Source of the DNA: Phycisphaerales bacterium | Lineage (GTDB): Bacteria > Planctomycetota > Phycisphaerae > Phycisphaerales > UBA1924 | Assembly (NCBI GenBank): GCA_029260315.1 | Contig: JAJDDM010000166.1 | Coordinates: 1 to 51,248 of the forward strand | Reading direction: 5' to 3' | DNA length: 51,248 nt | Shown here: positions 33,596-43,512 of the stretch, piece after piece | Layout: every line of letters begins with the position of its first letter | Numbering within the stretch: position 1 is the first letter of the stretch | The notes under the pieces: model-generated | What the model was told of the DNA's origin: nothing | Database searches by the model: none | Seen by the model: only the letters and a program-made list of their open reading frames with translations | Position numbers and translations under genes: made by a program

Positions 33596-34858
33596 ATGTT
33601 CCTGCTGCGCACCATCCTGCTGCTGCCCCGCCTGATCGCGCAGACGGTGTTCCTGGCGCTGGGGCAGATCTGGGCGAACAAGATCCGCTCGCTGCTGACG
33701 ACGCTGGGGATCATCATCGGCGTGAGCTCGATCATCGCGGTCGTCGCCGCGATGAAGGGGCTGGAGAACAGCATCCTCAACGAGTTCGAGACGTTCGGGG
33801 CCCGCAAGGTCTATATCAGCGGCGACCGCCCGCGGGAGCTGCGCAATAAGATCAACTGGCGCGACGTGCAGTTGACGTTCGACGAGATCGACGCGATCGA
33901 GGAGCACTGCCCGAGCATCACCAAGGTCACGCCGCTGATCATGGGCGGCTACCCGGCCCAGTTCGCCGACACGAAGCTCGACGGCGTGCGGGTGACGGGG
34001 ATCCACGGCGAGTGGCACGAGATCGAGGGGCGCAGCGTGCTGCTGGGCCGCCCGTTCAACGATATCGACGAGCGCGAGCGTCGAGACGTCTGCCTCGTCA
34101 ACGACAAGGCGATCGACGAGCTGGGGCTCGACCGCGATCCGACGGGGCAGACGGTCCTGATCAATCAGAACCGATTCACGATCGTCGGGCTGGTCGAAAC
34201 CGTCGAACTGAGCGAGATGTTCGGCGGGGGCGAGACCAACGCCGAGGTCTTCATCCCCATCAGCACGGCGATGCGCCTGAACCCCAACGCCTGGGTGAGC
34301 TACGCGATGGGCCAGCTCGCGCATCCGGACCTGTCGGAGGACGCGATCGCGGAGATCACCGCGGTCCTTCGCAAGGTCCGCGGGCTGGAGGGCGACTATC
34401 CCAACACGTTCGAGGTCGGCGTCGTCCAGCAGTTCATCGACGGGTTCAAGCGCGTCGCCGGGGCGATCACCGCCGGGGCGGGCGGCATCGTGGGCATCAG
34501 CCTGCTCGTCGGGGGCGTGGGCATCATGAACATCATGCTGGTGAGCGTCTCGGAGCGGACGCGCGAGATCGGCCTGCGCAAGAGCGTCGGGGCGAGGCCC
34601 AGCGTGATTCTGACCCAGTTCCTGGTCGAGGCGGTGACGCTGTGCCTGGTGGGCGGTGCGGTCGGGCTCGTGGTGGGCGAGGGGCTGGTCTTGCTCATGA
34701 AGGCGGTGCCGGACTCGCCCCTGGAGGACGCCAGCACCCCGCTGTGGGTCGTCGTGCTCAGCGTGGGTTTCAGCGGCGCGACGGGCGTCATCTTCGGCAT
34801 GTTCCCGGCCATCAAGGCCGCGCGCCTCGATCCGATCGAGGCCCTCAGACACGAATAG
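33596..34858 (+). CDS. MacB-like ABC transporter permease
   Basis: A 420-residue FtsX/MacB-type permease: an N-terminal helix ('IWANKIRSLLTTLGIIIGVSSIIAV'), a large periplasmic domain (about 60-280, with 'VTPLIMGGYPAQ' and 'AEVFIPISTAM'), then three C-terminal helices with 'LLVGGVGIMNIMLVSVSERTREIGLRKSVGAR' motif residues and 'PAIKAARLDPIEALRHE' at the end. It works as a mechanotransmission pump with the ATPase and adaptor upstream. Five bases separate it from the ATPase gene. Confidence 0.92.
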   Translation: MFLLRTILLLPRLIAQTVFLALGQIWANKIRSLLTTLGIIIGVSSIIAVVAAMKGLENSILNEFETFGARKVYISGDRPRELRNKINWRDVQLTFDEIDAIEEHCPSITKVTPLIMGGYPAQFADTKLDGVRVTGIHGEWHEIEGRSVLLGRPFNDIDERERRDVCLVNDKAIDELGLDRDPTGQTVLINQNRFTIVGLVETVELSEMFGGGETNAEVFIPISTAMRLNPNAWVSYAMGQLAHPDLSEDAIAEITAVLRKVRGLEGDYPNTFEVGVVQQFIDGFKRVAGAITAGAGGIVGISLLVGGVGIMNIMLVSVSERTREIGLRKSVGARPSVILTQFLVEAVTLCLVGGAVGLVVGEGLVLLMKAVPDSPLEDASTPLWVVVLSVGFSGATGVIFGMFPAIKAARLDPIEALRHE

Positions 34859-34871
34859 CACGAGAGGTCCG

Positions 34872-36524
34872 ATGCAACGACTCGCGATGGCGGTGGGGGG
34901 CGTGGGGGGATTGTGTCTGGTGCTGGCGCAGGGGTGTTCGAACCCGCTTGCGCCGATGCAGAGCGACTATGGGCGGGTCGTCGCGTCTGAGCGGACGCGC
35001 GAGGTCGTGTCGCTGAAGATCAGTGAGTACGCGGCGGGAGTCTCCGATCCGCGCGGCGTCGCCGAAGGAGACTTTGCCGACGACGCCCCGGACCGATTCG
35101 AGGGCCTGGAGCGCATCGAGCTCTCCCTCGAGGACGCGCGCGCATCGGCGCTGATGAACAACCTCGATCTGCAGGTCGCGCTGGTGGACCCGGCGATCGC
35201 CAACGCCTCGCTCAGCGAGGCCGAGGCGGCGTTCGAGTCGCTCTTCTTTCTCAACGTCAATCGAACCGAAACCGACACGCCGACGTCGAGCACGCTGACC
35301 AGCGCCCAGCAGGAGTTCACGAACATCGAGCCGGGCGTGCGGATCCCGCTGCGCACCGGCGGGTCGATCGAGGTGAGCGCGCCGTTCACGCGGATCGAGA
35401 CCAACAACCAGTTCAGCACGCTGAATCCGGCGTTCACGGCCGACCTGGCGCTGACGCTGAGCCAGCCGCTGCTGCGCAACGCCGGGCGCTTCAGTGCGAC
35501 CAACGCGATCCGCGTCGCCAGCTATAACCGCCAGATCTCCGAGGCCCAGACGAAGCTGAGCGTGATCAACCAGCTCGCGGCGGTCGATCGGGCGTACTGG
35601 CGGCTGTATCAGGCCCGCCAGGAGCTGGACGTCCGCCAGCAGCAGTACGAGCTGGCGATGGCTCAGCTCCGTCGGGCCGAGCGCGAGGTGCAGGCGGGCG
35701 AGGTCGCTGAGATCGAGGTCACGCGAGCGCAGGGCGGCGTCGCGGATCGCCTGGAGGACATCATCAACGCCGAGAACCAGGTGCTGATTCGCCAGCGGGA
35801 GCTGAAGCGCCGGATGAATATCGACGGGCTGGATGTCGATTCGTCGCAGGTGCTCGTCCCGGGCACCCCGCCGGACCCGGTGCGCTACGAGCTGGACGCG
35901 CCGGCGTTGGCGAGGCGGGCGATCGAGCAGCGGATGGAGCTCTTGGAGCTGGAGCTGCGTCTGCTGACCGACGCGGCGAACATCCGCGACGCGGAGAATC
36001 GCCTGCTGCCGCTGCTGGACGCGACGCTTGGGTACACGATCAACGGCCTGGGCTCGAGCGAGGGCGACGCATTCGATACGCTCGCGGAGAACGACTTCGA
36101 GGACTGGTCGATCGGCCTGCGGGGCGAGCTGCCGATCGGCAACCTCGCCGCGCGGTCGTCGCTGCGCCAGGCGGTGCTCACGCGATTGCAGCGCGTCAGC
36201 AGCAAGGCGGGTCGGGACCAGACGATTCGCCAGGAGGTCTACGACGCGGTCGACGCGATCCAGGCGGGCTGGCAGCGCGTGCTCGCGGCACGTCAGGCGG
36301 TCGTGCTGAATCGTCGGACGCTCGAGGCCGAGCAGAGGCAGTTCGGCGTGGGCGACTCAACGAGCACGATCGTGCTCGATGCCGCGGCGCGTCTGGCCGA
36401 CGCGCAGTCGGCGGAGATCAATGCGATCGTGGAGTATCAGGTTTCGCAGATCGATCTGGCGGTGGCGACGGGGTCGCTGCTGGGAGCGGCGAGGATCCGC
36501 TGGGAGCCGCGCGATCCGAGTTAG
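34872..36524 (+). CDS. TolC-like outer membrane efflux protein
   Basis: A 550-residue outer membrane factor, last gene of the efflux operon. After a signal sequence with a Cys ('LAQGCSNP', weak lipobox) come two OEP repeats of long helices and strands ('LEDARASALMNNLDLQVALV', 'YWRLYQARQELDVRQQQYELAMAQLRRAEREV' region, and the second repeat 'YDAVDAIQAGWQRVLAARQAV'). The 'SQPLLRNAG' segment is typical of planctomycete members. It forms the exit duct for the MacAB-like pump. It converges on the next gene, and an inverted-repeat element lies between them. Confidence 0.88.
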   Translation: MQRLAMAVGGVGGLCLVLAQGCSNPLAPMQSDYGRVVASERTREVVSLKISEYAAGVSDPRGVAEGDFADDAPDRFEGLERIELSLEDARASALMNNLDLQVALVDPAIANASLSEAEAAFESLFFLNVNRTETDTPTSSTLTSAQQEFTNIEPGVRIPLRTGGSIEVSAPFTRIETNNQFSTLNPAFTADLALTLSQPLLRNAGRFSATNAIRVASYNRQISEAQTKLSVINQLAAVDRAYWRLYQARQELDVRQQQYELAMAQLRRAEREVQAGEVAEIEVTRAQGGVADRLEDIINAENQVLIRQRELKRRMNIDGLDVDSSQVLVPGTPPDPVRYELDAPALARRAIEQRMELLELELRLLTDAANIRDAENRLLPLLDATLGYTINGLGSSEGDAFDTLAENDFEDWSIGLRGELPIGNLAARSSLRQAVLTRLQRVSSKAGRDQTIRQEVYDAVDAIQAGWQRVLAARQAVVLNRRTLEAEQRQFGVGDSTSTIVLDAAARLADAQSAEINAIVEYQVSQIDLAVATGSLLGAARIRWEPRDPS

Positions 36525-36548
36525 CGTTGCGCGCAGGGCTCGAATGAC

Positions 36549-36643
36549 GGTGCCGTGGCTCTGAGGAGGCTCTGCGACGAAGGCCACGTCAGGTGTGCAA
36601 ATCGCATGGCCTTCGCTCGAAGACTCGCTCAGACCACGGCACC
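36549..36643. repeat. 95-bp inverted-repeat element, copy 2 (arms in reverse order)
   Basis: GGTGCCGTGG at the left and its complement at the right. The left arm continues with the B-type sequence (CTCTGAGGAGGCTCTGCGAC, GAAGGCCACG), the right arm with the A type (TCTGAGCGAGTCTTCGAGCG, AAGGCCATG). Compared with 18609-18754 the whole element is inverted and its centre shortened to about 18 bp. It lies between two convergent genes, so the strong hairpin could act as a bidirectional terminator. Confidence 0.8.
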
Positions 36644-36661
36644 CGGAGGTTCTCGACGCGC

Positions 36662-37927
36662 TCAGGGCTCGAGCAGGATGAGTGTGCGTTCGAGGACGAG
36701 CTCGTCCTGGATCGGGCCGTACGCGCCCGATTCGACACGCACAACGATCGAGCCGGCAGGCGCGTCTTCGGATGCGAGCGCGACATTAAACGGCGTCATG
36801 ACCTGCTGGGCGTGCAGGTGCTCGCGAAGGAGTTCGCGGAACTCGCCGCCGGTGGTGCGCACGCCCACGACGAGTTCGTAGTCGCCCCAGAGGCGAGCGT
36901 TCTCGGGCAGCATCGCGACGCCCGCGAGTCGGATCGCGCCCTCGGGCAGGGGCCACTCGCACTGCACCGGCCCGCTGATGGTGATAGACGCCGCGTCCAA
37001 CTGGGCCGTGTTCTCGTCGCCAAACTGAATCGGCGGGGCCCAGCGCCGATCGCCGAGCGCCTCGATGCTCGCCGGCCGCAGCGAGCTGAGCGCGACCAGG
37101 CGCGAGGGATTGAACGAGATCGCCCGCACGACGATCGTGGGGACGGAGATCATCGGGCCGCGCGGCATCTCGCCCGGCGAGCTCTCATCGCCCAGCGCGA
37201 GCGTGCCTCGGAAGACCGACGCCGAGTCGATCGTGCCGGCGCGGAACGCGACGACGGTGCCGTCGGTGAGCCAGAGGAGCAGGTCGGTCGAGGGCTCGTG
37301 CGGGTTGACCAGATGCACCTCGCGGACGAGCCGCCAGGGCAGGTCGATGATGCCCGCGCCGCGGTCGATCTGGAGCGGGTCGCCCATCGACTCGACGAAG
37401 CCGGTGATGCGGTCGGCGTTGATTGCGACGACGGTGTCGCCGTCGGCGGGGTCGGTTTCGATGCCTCCGAAGCTGGAGTTCACCAGGCGCAGCGAGAGGA
37501 TTCGCTCCAGCGGGATCTCCAGATTTTCAAAGCCGGGGATGCTCCAGCCGAGCGTATCGGGTGTCGTGAGACCTTCGACCACGAGCCTGCCGAACAGGCG
37601 CTGGCCATCGACCAGAGCGAGGCGGTGGTTTATGGCGAACGGCGCGCCGCTGCCGGCGAGCAGGATCCGCTGGTCGCTGACGCCCTGCCACGCCTCGCCC
37701 GGCGTGAGGATCGCCAGCCACTCGTCTCGGTCCGTCCGCTCGAGCATGCCCCGCCGGCGAATCGTGAGGGTGTCGGCGGTCATCGAGACGACCTCGGCAT
37801 AGGTCTCGTTGAGCTCGCGATCAAGCAGGAGCCGCGTCTGGGCGTGTGCGATCGAGGAGACCACGCCCGTCGCACAGACGACCGCCAGGACTCGAAGACT
37901 CGATGGCATCGCGGCGGCTCCGGGCAT
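36662..37927 (-). CDS. Exported protein with a C-terminal jelly-roll-like domain
   Basis: A 421-residue protein from the ATG at 37927, which overlaps the stop of the preceding gene. A signal peptide lies near the start ('VLAVVCATGVVSSIAHAQ'). The N-terminal two thirds are short strands with 'DTLTIRR', 'RLFGRLVVEGL' and 'ILSLRLVNSSFGG', as in SH3/Sm-like repeats. The last 130 residues ('WPLPEGAIRLAGVAMLP', 'YELVVGVRTTGGEF', 'SIVVRVESGAYGPIQD') resemble NPCBM-type carbohydrate-binding sandwiches. It is the last gene of the envelope operon. Confidence 0.65.
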   Translation of the reverse strand: MPGAAAMPSSLRVLAVVCATGVVSSIAHAQTRLLLDRELNETYAEVVSMTADTLTIRRRGMLERTDRDEWLAILTPGEAWQGVSDQRILLAGSGAPFAINHRLALVDGQRLFGRLVVEGLTTPDTLGWSIPGFENLEIPLERILSLRLVNSSFGGIETDPADGDTVVAINADRITGFVESMGDPLQIDRGAGIIDLPWRLVREVHLVNPHEPSTDLLLWLTDGTVVAFRAGTIDSASVFRGTLALGDESSPGEMPRGPMISVPTIVVRAISFNPSRLVALSSLRPASIEALGDRRWAPPIQFGDENTAQLDAASITISGPVQCEWPLPEGAIRLAGVAMLPENARLWGDYELVVGVRTTGGEFRELLREHLHAQQVMTPFNVALASEDAPAGSIVVRVESGAYGPIQDELVLERTLILLEP

Positions 37928-38982
37928 CACTTCTGGAAGATCGGCAGATAGCGGTTGGGCATCTGAAGAACAATGAGACTCATCGCAGACGCGTAGGCGC
38001 TGCCGATCGCCCGATCCTCCCAGGAGCCGTCGGGGAGCTGGTTCTCGATGAGCTCGTCGCGGATCGCCGGCCACCACTGGGCCCAGTGCTCGCCGCCGGC
38101 GAGGTACATCGCCTGCACCGCGTAGTAATGCCCGTAGTAGTAATGGGCCCGCTGGGGGTGCGGCTCGCCCGGCTGGGCCATCTCCTTGACGTAGCCCAGG
38201 GCGCCCTCGATCGCGTCATCCTCGTACACCCCGGCGTAGTAGAGGCTCGCGACGCCCGCCGCGGTCCGGGGCCAGAGGCTCGTGCCGAGCTGGGTCTGAT
38301 ACCGGAACCCGCCGTCCGGATTGCGCAGGCTCCGCACATACTCGATCGCCTTGTCGATGACGTCCTTGTCGACCTCGATCCCGGCGTTGCGAGCAGAGCG
38401 CAGCGCCATGATCTGGCAGATGGTGACGCTCAGATCCGCGTCGTGCGGCACGGGGTTGTAACGCCACCCGCCCTCGGCGTTCTGCGTCCTTTCGATCAGG
38501 CGGATCGCCTTGACCAGCACCTCGTGTGTGCGCTCGGCGAGGACAGTATCGCCCCCGCCCTGGGTCATGCCGTAGGCCTCGCCCACGAACAGCGTCGCGA
38601 ACCCGTGCCCGTACATCGGTCCGTGGCTGGATTCCGCGGCGAGCAGGCCGTTCTCATCGCTGGAATCGAGCACGAACTTCAGGCCGCGCTTGAGCTCGTC
38701 GCTGAAGCGCCCGCGACCGGGGACGCTGCCCTCTGCCATGAGCGCCAGGCAGGCGAGGCTGGTAACCGCGACGTTTCGCGAGTATCGCCCGGTGCCGACC
38801 GAGCCGTCGGGCTGGAACTCCCCGGCGAGGAACTGGAGGCCCCGCTCGACGGCGCGGGCGCTGGCGTCGGTGATCTCGCCAGCCATGGCGTTGTTCTCTG
38901 CGCCGATCGGCTGGGCAAGGAGCTCCTGGGCGCTCGCAATCGCGGCGAGCACGCCCGACGAGATGATCGCGAGACGGATCAC
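37927..38982 (-). CDS. Exported prenyltransferase/squalene-cyclase-repeat protein
   Basis: A 351-residue protein with a signal peptide ('IISSGVLAAIASAQ') and at least four alpha/alpha-toroid repeats carrying the 'GxW/G-F' signature: 'FQPDGSVG', 'TQNAEGGWRYNP', 'RNPDGGFRYQTQ' and 'QLPDGSWED'. No DDxTA or DxDD cyclase motif is seen, so catalysis on isoprenoids is unlikely. Such toroids also bind peptides or glycans. It is coupled by a TGATG overlap to the next gene and by ATGA to the one before. Confidence 0.85.
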   Translation of the reverse strand: MIRLAIISSGVLAAIASAQELLAQPIGAENNAMAGEITDASARAVERGLQFLAGEFQPDGSVGTGRYSRNVAVTSLACLALMAEGSVPGRGRFSDELKRGLKFVLDSSDENGLLAAESSHGPMYGHGFATLFVGEAYGMTQGGGDTVLAERTHEVLVKAIRLIERTQNAEGGWRYNPVPHDADLSVTICQIMALRSARNAGIEVDKDVIDKAIEYVRSLRNPDGGFRYQTQLGTSLWPRTAAGVASLYYAGVYEDDAIEGALGYVKEMAQPGEPHPQRAHYYYGHYYAVQAMYLAGGEHWAQWWPAIRDELIENQLPDGSWEDRAIGSAYASAMSLIVLQMPNRYLPIFQK

Positions 38983-39653
38983 CTGCCGTCCTCCTCGGCG
39001 AGGCGCTTGTAGAAATCCTCGGTGAGCGAGCGGTAGAGCGAGCTGAACGGATCGCTCGTCCCTTGCTGGAGCGCATCGCGCACATGCGCGCGAAGCGAGC
39101 CCCAGCTCGCGCTGTTGCCGGCGCCCTGGGGCAGGAGCTGGCCGGACTGCTCGGGCGGGGCGTCCTCTGGGTCCTGCGAGTCGGACTGCTGCTGGGACTG
39201 GTTCTGCTGCTGGCGTTGGTCGGGCTGCTGCTGCGGCTGCTCGCTGGAGCTCGATGAACTCTGGCTCTGCTGCGCCGATTCGAGAACCTGATCGAGCTTG
39301 CGGAGGATCTCCTCCTGGAGACGCTGGGTCGTGATGCCGGTGTCGCGCCCGGCGTCGATCCGCTGGGCGGTCTCACCCATCAGCGTCACCGCCTGCACGA
39401 ACGCCTCGTTGATCTGCTTGCCCTCGAGGCGGCGTTGGAGTTCATTCTCCGTTGGGTCGCCGAGCGGCAGGTCTCGGTCTTCCTCGCGCGATTCGTCACC
39501 ATCTTCGAGACCAAGCAACTCGTCGAGCGTCGGTGGCGCGGCCTGCTCCTTGGCTGGAGGATTGGCGGGGTCGCGCTCCGGAGGCGGCACGTCCTGCGCC
39601 GCGACACACATGGCGAACACGCTTCCGATAATGATCGCAACAGCGCGAGTCAT
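38979..39653 (-). CDS. Exported Gln/Ser-rich low-complexity protein
   Basis: A 224-residue protein with a signal peptide ('AIIIGSVFAMCVAAQ'), a Pro/Asp/Glu-rich region, a helical part 'LQRRLEGKQINEAFVQAVTLMGETAQRIDAG', then about 60 residues dominated by Gln and Ser, and a final helical part ending 'FYKRLAEEDGR'. It overlaps both neighbours by four bases. It is probably a disordered partner of the coiled-coil membrane protein upstream, whose own C-terminal part also has Gln/Ser/Gly runs. Confidence 0.65.
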   Translation of the reverse strand: MTRAVAIIIGSVFAMCVAAQDVPPPERDPANPPAKEQAAPPTLDELLGLEDGDESREEDRDLPLGDPTENELQRRLEGKQINEAFVQAVTLMGETAQRIDAGRDTGITTQRLQEEILRKLDQVLESAQQSQSSSSSSEQPQQQPDQRQQQNQSQQQSDSQDPEDAPPEQSGQLLPQGAGNSASWGSLRAHVRDALQQGTSDPFSSLYRSLTEDFYKRLAEEDGR

Positions 39654-42600
39654 GGGCGTTCCTTTTCCATATTCGGCAAACCGCCCTGCTGGTTCTGGAA
39701 GAGCTTTTCGATGAGCTCCTCGCCGCGGGTCTGGAGGTCGGTCTGGAGCTCGCTGAGCATCTCCAGCTCCGTCGCGTCGGGCTCGGGTGATTCATCCAGC
39801 TCGCGCGTCCACGCCAGCGCCTCGGCCTGCATCGCTCGAAGCAGCTTCAACTCCGCGGCTGGCGGCAGCAGCGGCTCCTCCTGCCCGCTTTGGCCGCCGG
39901 ATTGCCCGCCCGACTGGCTCCCGCCGGAGTCGCGGAATGGATCGTCCTGGGACTCGGCGTCTCGAATGGCCTCGATCACCGATTGCAGGATCCGCACGGC
40001 AGAGTCCTGGCGGCGGACCGTCGAGCCGGTCGGCGCGCCGCCCTGCAGATCGCCCGCGGCGGACTCCAGCAGCGCGTCGAGGCGCTCGTGCGCATAGTCG
40101 AACATCGCCGTATCGGCGAGCTCCTGGTTATTGTCGCGGATCTCCTGGAGCGTGACGCGCAGGCTGTCCTGCTGCTGGCCGAGTGTGCGGGCGGTCTGGC
40201 GCTCGCGCCGCGACAGTCGCTGATCGGCGAGCGGCTCGGTCTCGGCACGCAGCGCGACCTGCTGCTCCAGCACCTCGCGGTACGCGGCGCGCAGCTCGGC
40301 GAGCTTGCGAGCCTGATCGCGGGCCGCGGCCTCTTCCTGCAAGCGTTCCGCCTCGGCCTTGGCCTCCTTCAGTCGCGCGAGGCTCACCTGCTCGGCGTCG
40401 CGCGCGCCGGGCTCATCGACCGGCTCAGCGCGCAAGCTCACGATCGCGACTTCCTGCGCGCTGATCGCCAGGTCGAGCAGCGCCGCGACCGACTCCAGAT
40501 CGGCCCCCTGCGATCGCACCTGGTCATGCACGCCCAGCGCGTTGGTGTATAGGCGGACCATGCCGTCGTCGAGTTCGTCGAAATAATCGTGCGCAACCGC
40601 CTGGTCGAGCGCCGCCAGCTCGCGCTCCTGCTGCTTGATCAGACCCTCCAGCGACTCGATCACGCTGGCGAGCATGCGCTGCAACGCCGCGTCGCGGTTG
40701 CGGCTCGCTGAATCCAGGTCCTCGATCATCTCCTCCAGCGCGTCGATCGCCGACTGCTGATTCTGTCCGGCGCTGCCGGTCTGGTTCTGCTGCACCTGCT
40801 CGGCGGCGTCACGCATCGACTCCTGGGCCTGCGAGCGCCTGCCCCGATCGGCCGCCTGCTGCATCGCCGCGGACTGCGACGGGTCTATCTCCGAGAGCTG
40901 ACGCGAACGCTCGTTGAGATCATCGAGCGTCTGCTCGAGTTCTTCCGCTGCCTCGCGCTGGCGCTGGGCGATCCGATCCAGCTCGCTGAGCTCCTGCGGC
41001 GAGAGTTCGCTTGCCGAACGCCCCGCGGTGCTCCTGCCGATGGCTTCGGTCTGCTCGGCGAGGCGGCGCTGCTCGCTGAGCAGGCGCTCGACGCCGCGGC
41101 GCACGAGCCACTCGTCCTGGCCCCGGCTCAGCATCTCGGCGAGGCGGCCGAGCTCGTCGCGGACCTCGCGCTGGGCGTTCTCGATCTCGCGTTCGAGTTC
41201 GGGGTTGTCGCCGGGTTCTGCGCCCTGCTCGACGCTCTGCTCGATCACGCGGGCGGCTTCGCTGGCCGCCTGAGCCGCGGCGTCGAGCGCGCCAGCCGCG
41301 TCCTGCACCAGCCCGTCGAGCGCAGGATCGTCGAGCCTGTTGCGCTGCATGCGCTGGGCGATGCGTTCGGCGGCCTCGCGCTGGGCCTGGACCTGCTCGC
41401 CGATCGACGCCTGCTGATCGCGTGCGCCCTCGCTCGTGCCGAGGCGGTTGATCTGGCGCTCGACGCGGGCCTGCGCTTCATCCAGCAGACGCGCGGCCTC
41501 GCGGATCGCGTCGAGATCTCGCCGCAGGCGATCGACGAGCTGATCCTCGCCAATGATCATCAGTCGCCGGACCTTGGAGCGGGCCGGGTCGTGCGTCATG
41601 TCGTCGTGCGCGTAGATGTCGCTGGCAACGGCGGTGATCCAGAGCTCGTCGCCGGAACTAAGCGGCAGCGTGGCAAGGTCCAGCTCTACGGCGACGCTCG
41701 CCCGCGCACGGGAAGAAACGGGTTCTTCGCTCAGCGTGCGGACCGCGATGATCGAGGTCGTTGTTTCCGGCTCGGGCGGCGCGCCCTCCGAACCGCCGGG
41801 CCTGCGAGCGATCTGGTGCTCCAGCGAGACCTCTCGCAGGGCCACGTCATCGCTCGCCTCGCCGACCAGATCCAACACGGCGCTGGCCAGCACGCCCTCG
41901 TCGTGGGCCGGGGCCGTCACGCTCGCGGCGGGCGTGTCGTCCTGCACAACGTCGAGGCTGAACGCGCTGGCAAGGGCGTTGACCAGCCCGTGCTGGTCGC
42001 GCAGGGCGACGGCGATGCGCGACGAGTCGGTGATCGAGCCGGTGACGAGAAGGGAGTCTCCCGCGAGTTCGACGGTTGCGCCCGCGGACTTGGCGAGCAG
42101 CTCGCCCAGCCACGCCGGGGCGTCGGCGCCGGGCGACAGCGCGACCACGGGCTTATTGAGCTGCACGCTCAGCTCGTAGCGGGAACCGGCGAGGATCGGA
42201 CCTGCGATCGCGCGTCCATCCACGCCCGTGCCGAGATCGTGCGTGCCGGAAAAGAACTGGTCGCTCGCCGCGACGATCTCGCGGGCGTACGTCGGCGGCG
42301 TGATGTCGATGTTCGCCGAGGCGACCTCCGGCGTCGGGGCGAGGCGGATGGTCCTCGGCTCGGTCTCATCGTCCAGCGAGACGAACCAGTACTCGAGGCT
42401 CAGCTCGCCCTCGGCTTGCTCGGGCGTCTCGACGCGGCGCTGGTAGAGTTCGCCCGCGCTCGCCGGCTGCGATGCGGATCTGGCGTCCGCGCGCGCGGTC
42501 ATCGGCAGGCGCATCGCCTCGCCGGCGACGCCATCCTCGACAAACCGCACCATCGCGACGACGCGCGACTGTCCCGCCGCCGCTGGTGTCTTTGTCACGT

Positions 42601-43246
42601 TCGCCGCGAGATCAAGGCTGACGCCCAACGGGTGGACCTCGCCAGTCGTGGTCGCGTCGGCGATCTGCGTGCGTTTGGGCCAGGTGACATCCGACCACGG
42701 CGCGAGCACACGCTCAGCGCCTATCCTCGCCAGCGCCGGCGACAGCGCGATCCCGCCCAGCGCGATCGCAAGCGCCGCCACAAACCCCACGCCAAAGCGA
42801 GCCGAGCGCCCCGGTTCGAGCACATGCCACGGCCCGATCTCCGCGAGCTTCGCGCCCGCGACCTCGATCGCCTCGCGCGAGCGCGAGTCGTTCCTGTCCA
42901 GATCGAGTGCCGAGGCGAGCCAGCCGGCGGGGCGATCTTCCTGGGTCGATTCCACGCGCAGGGCCAGGTCGCTCAGTCGCGGTCGGAATCGCAGCGCGGG
43001 CAGGACGAGCAGGCGGACGCCAAGGACCAGCGCGACCACGCCGCCCATCCACGCGATCCACCGCAGGGTCGCGGGCAGTCGCAGGAAGTAATCGAGCAGC
43101 GCGACGCCGACGATCGAGCCCAAGGCGACCGCCACGATCACCGCCAGGGCCCGCCCCAGCAGCAGCGACCTCGCGCGCGAGCGCAGGTGGCGCAGCGCCG
43201 CCTCCAGGCGATCGATCGGGACTCCCCTGGTTGTCATCCTGCTCAC
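39650..43246 (-). CDS. Giant coiled-coil membrane protein, DUF4175-like
   Basis: A 1198-residue protein if read from the GTG at 43246, which has GGAGG 8 bp upstream. An ATG at 43237 is also possible. Residues about 25-80 contain two transmembrane helices, followed by another near 150 and several beta-sandwich regions to about 540. The C-terminal 650 residues are almost continuous Arg/Glu/Gln/Ala heptads, a very long coiled coil. The arrangement of two or three N-terminal helices, beta domains and coiled coil fits DUF4175-like proteins of envelope operons. It probably spans the periplasm. A 266-bp gap with no gene precedes it, so an internal promoter may lie there. Confidence 0.75.
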   Translation of the reverse strand: MSRMTTRGVPIDRLEAALRHLRSRARSLLLGRALAVIVAVALGSIVGVALLDYFLRLPATLRWIAWMGGVVALVLGVRLLVLPALRFRPRLSDLALRVESTQEDRPAGWLASALDLDRNDSRSREAIEVAGAKLAEIGPWHVLEPGRSARFGVGFVAALAIALGGIALSPALARIGAERVLAPWSDVTWPKRTQIADATTTGEVHPLGVSLDLAANVTKTPAAAGQSRVVAMVRFVEDGVAGEAMRLPMTARADARSASQPASAGELYQRRVETPEQAEGELSLEYWFVSLDDETEPRTIRLAPTPEVASANIDITPPTYAREIVAASDQFFSGTHDLGTGVDGRAIAGPILAGSRYELSVQLNKPVVALSPGADAPAWLGELLAKSAGATVELAGDSLLVTGSITDSSRIAVALRDQHGLVNALASAFSLDVVQDDTPAASVTAPAHDEGVLASAVLDLVGEASDDVALREVSLEHQIARRPGGSEGAPPEPETTTSIIAVRTLSEEPVSSRARASVAVELDLATLPLSSGDELWITAVASDIYAHDDMTHDPARSKVRRLMIIGEDQLVDRLRRDLDAIREAARLLDEAQARVERQINRLGTSEGARDQQASIGEQVQAQREAAERIAQRMQRNRLDDPALDGLVQDAAGALDAAAQAASEAARVIEQSVEQGAEPGDNPELEREIENAQREVRDELGRLAEMLSRGQDEWLVRRGVERLLSEQRRLAEQTEAIGRSTAGRSASELSPQELSELDRIAQRQREAAEELEQTLDDLNERSRQLSEIDPSQSAAMQQAADRGRRSQAQESMRDAAEQVQQNQTGSAGQNQQSAIDALEEMIEDLDSASRNRDAALQRMLASVIESLEGLIKQQERELAALDQAVAHDYFDELDDGMVRLYTNALGVHDQVRSQGADLESVAALLDLAISAQEVAIVSLRAEPVDEPGARDAEQVSLARLKEAKAEAERLQEEAAARDQARKLAELRAAYREVLEQQVALRAETEPLADQRLSRRERQTARTLGQQQDSLRVTLQEIRDNNQELADTAMFDYAHERLDALLESAAGDLQGGAPTGSTVRRQDSAVRILQSVIEAIRDAESQDDPFRDSGGSQSGGQSGGQSGQEEPLLPPAAELKLLRAMQAEALAWTRELDESPEPDATELEMLSELQTDLQTRGEELIEKLFQNQQGGLPNMEKERP

Positions 43247-43512
43247 GCGGTGCTCCTCCAAATGTAAAGGAGTTTGGCGGCTTCGGCCCTACTCAATCAA
43301 CGCTTGTTCTCAGGATTCTGTTCGGCGTAAGCCCCGCCCCGGATTGAGGATTCTCGAACACGACCCGAATACGGGCCCCTAGGCCGCTTCAGAGAGGGCC
43401 CAGACCAGGCAATGTCCGCGGGCGAACCCCCTTCTCTCCTGCCACCCGTTCAACGTGCCAGTCCGCCGCTGGTTGCGTCACAGGCGGGTCACATCGCCCA
43501 TCCGGGCACGAA

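Noticed and set aside
37927-38982. True squalene cyclase or prenyltransferase
   Set aside because: Only the toroid repeats are present; no DDxTA or DxDD catalytic motif, and it has a signal peptide.
41591-43267. A 558-codon plus-strand frame opposite the DUF4175-like gene
   Set aside because: Arg- and Ala-rich antisense frame with no recognisable domain.
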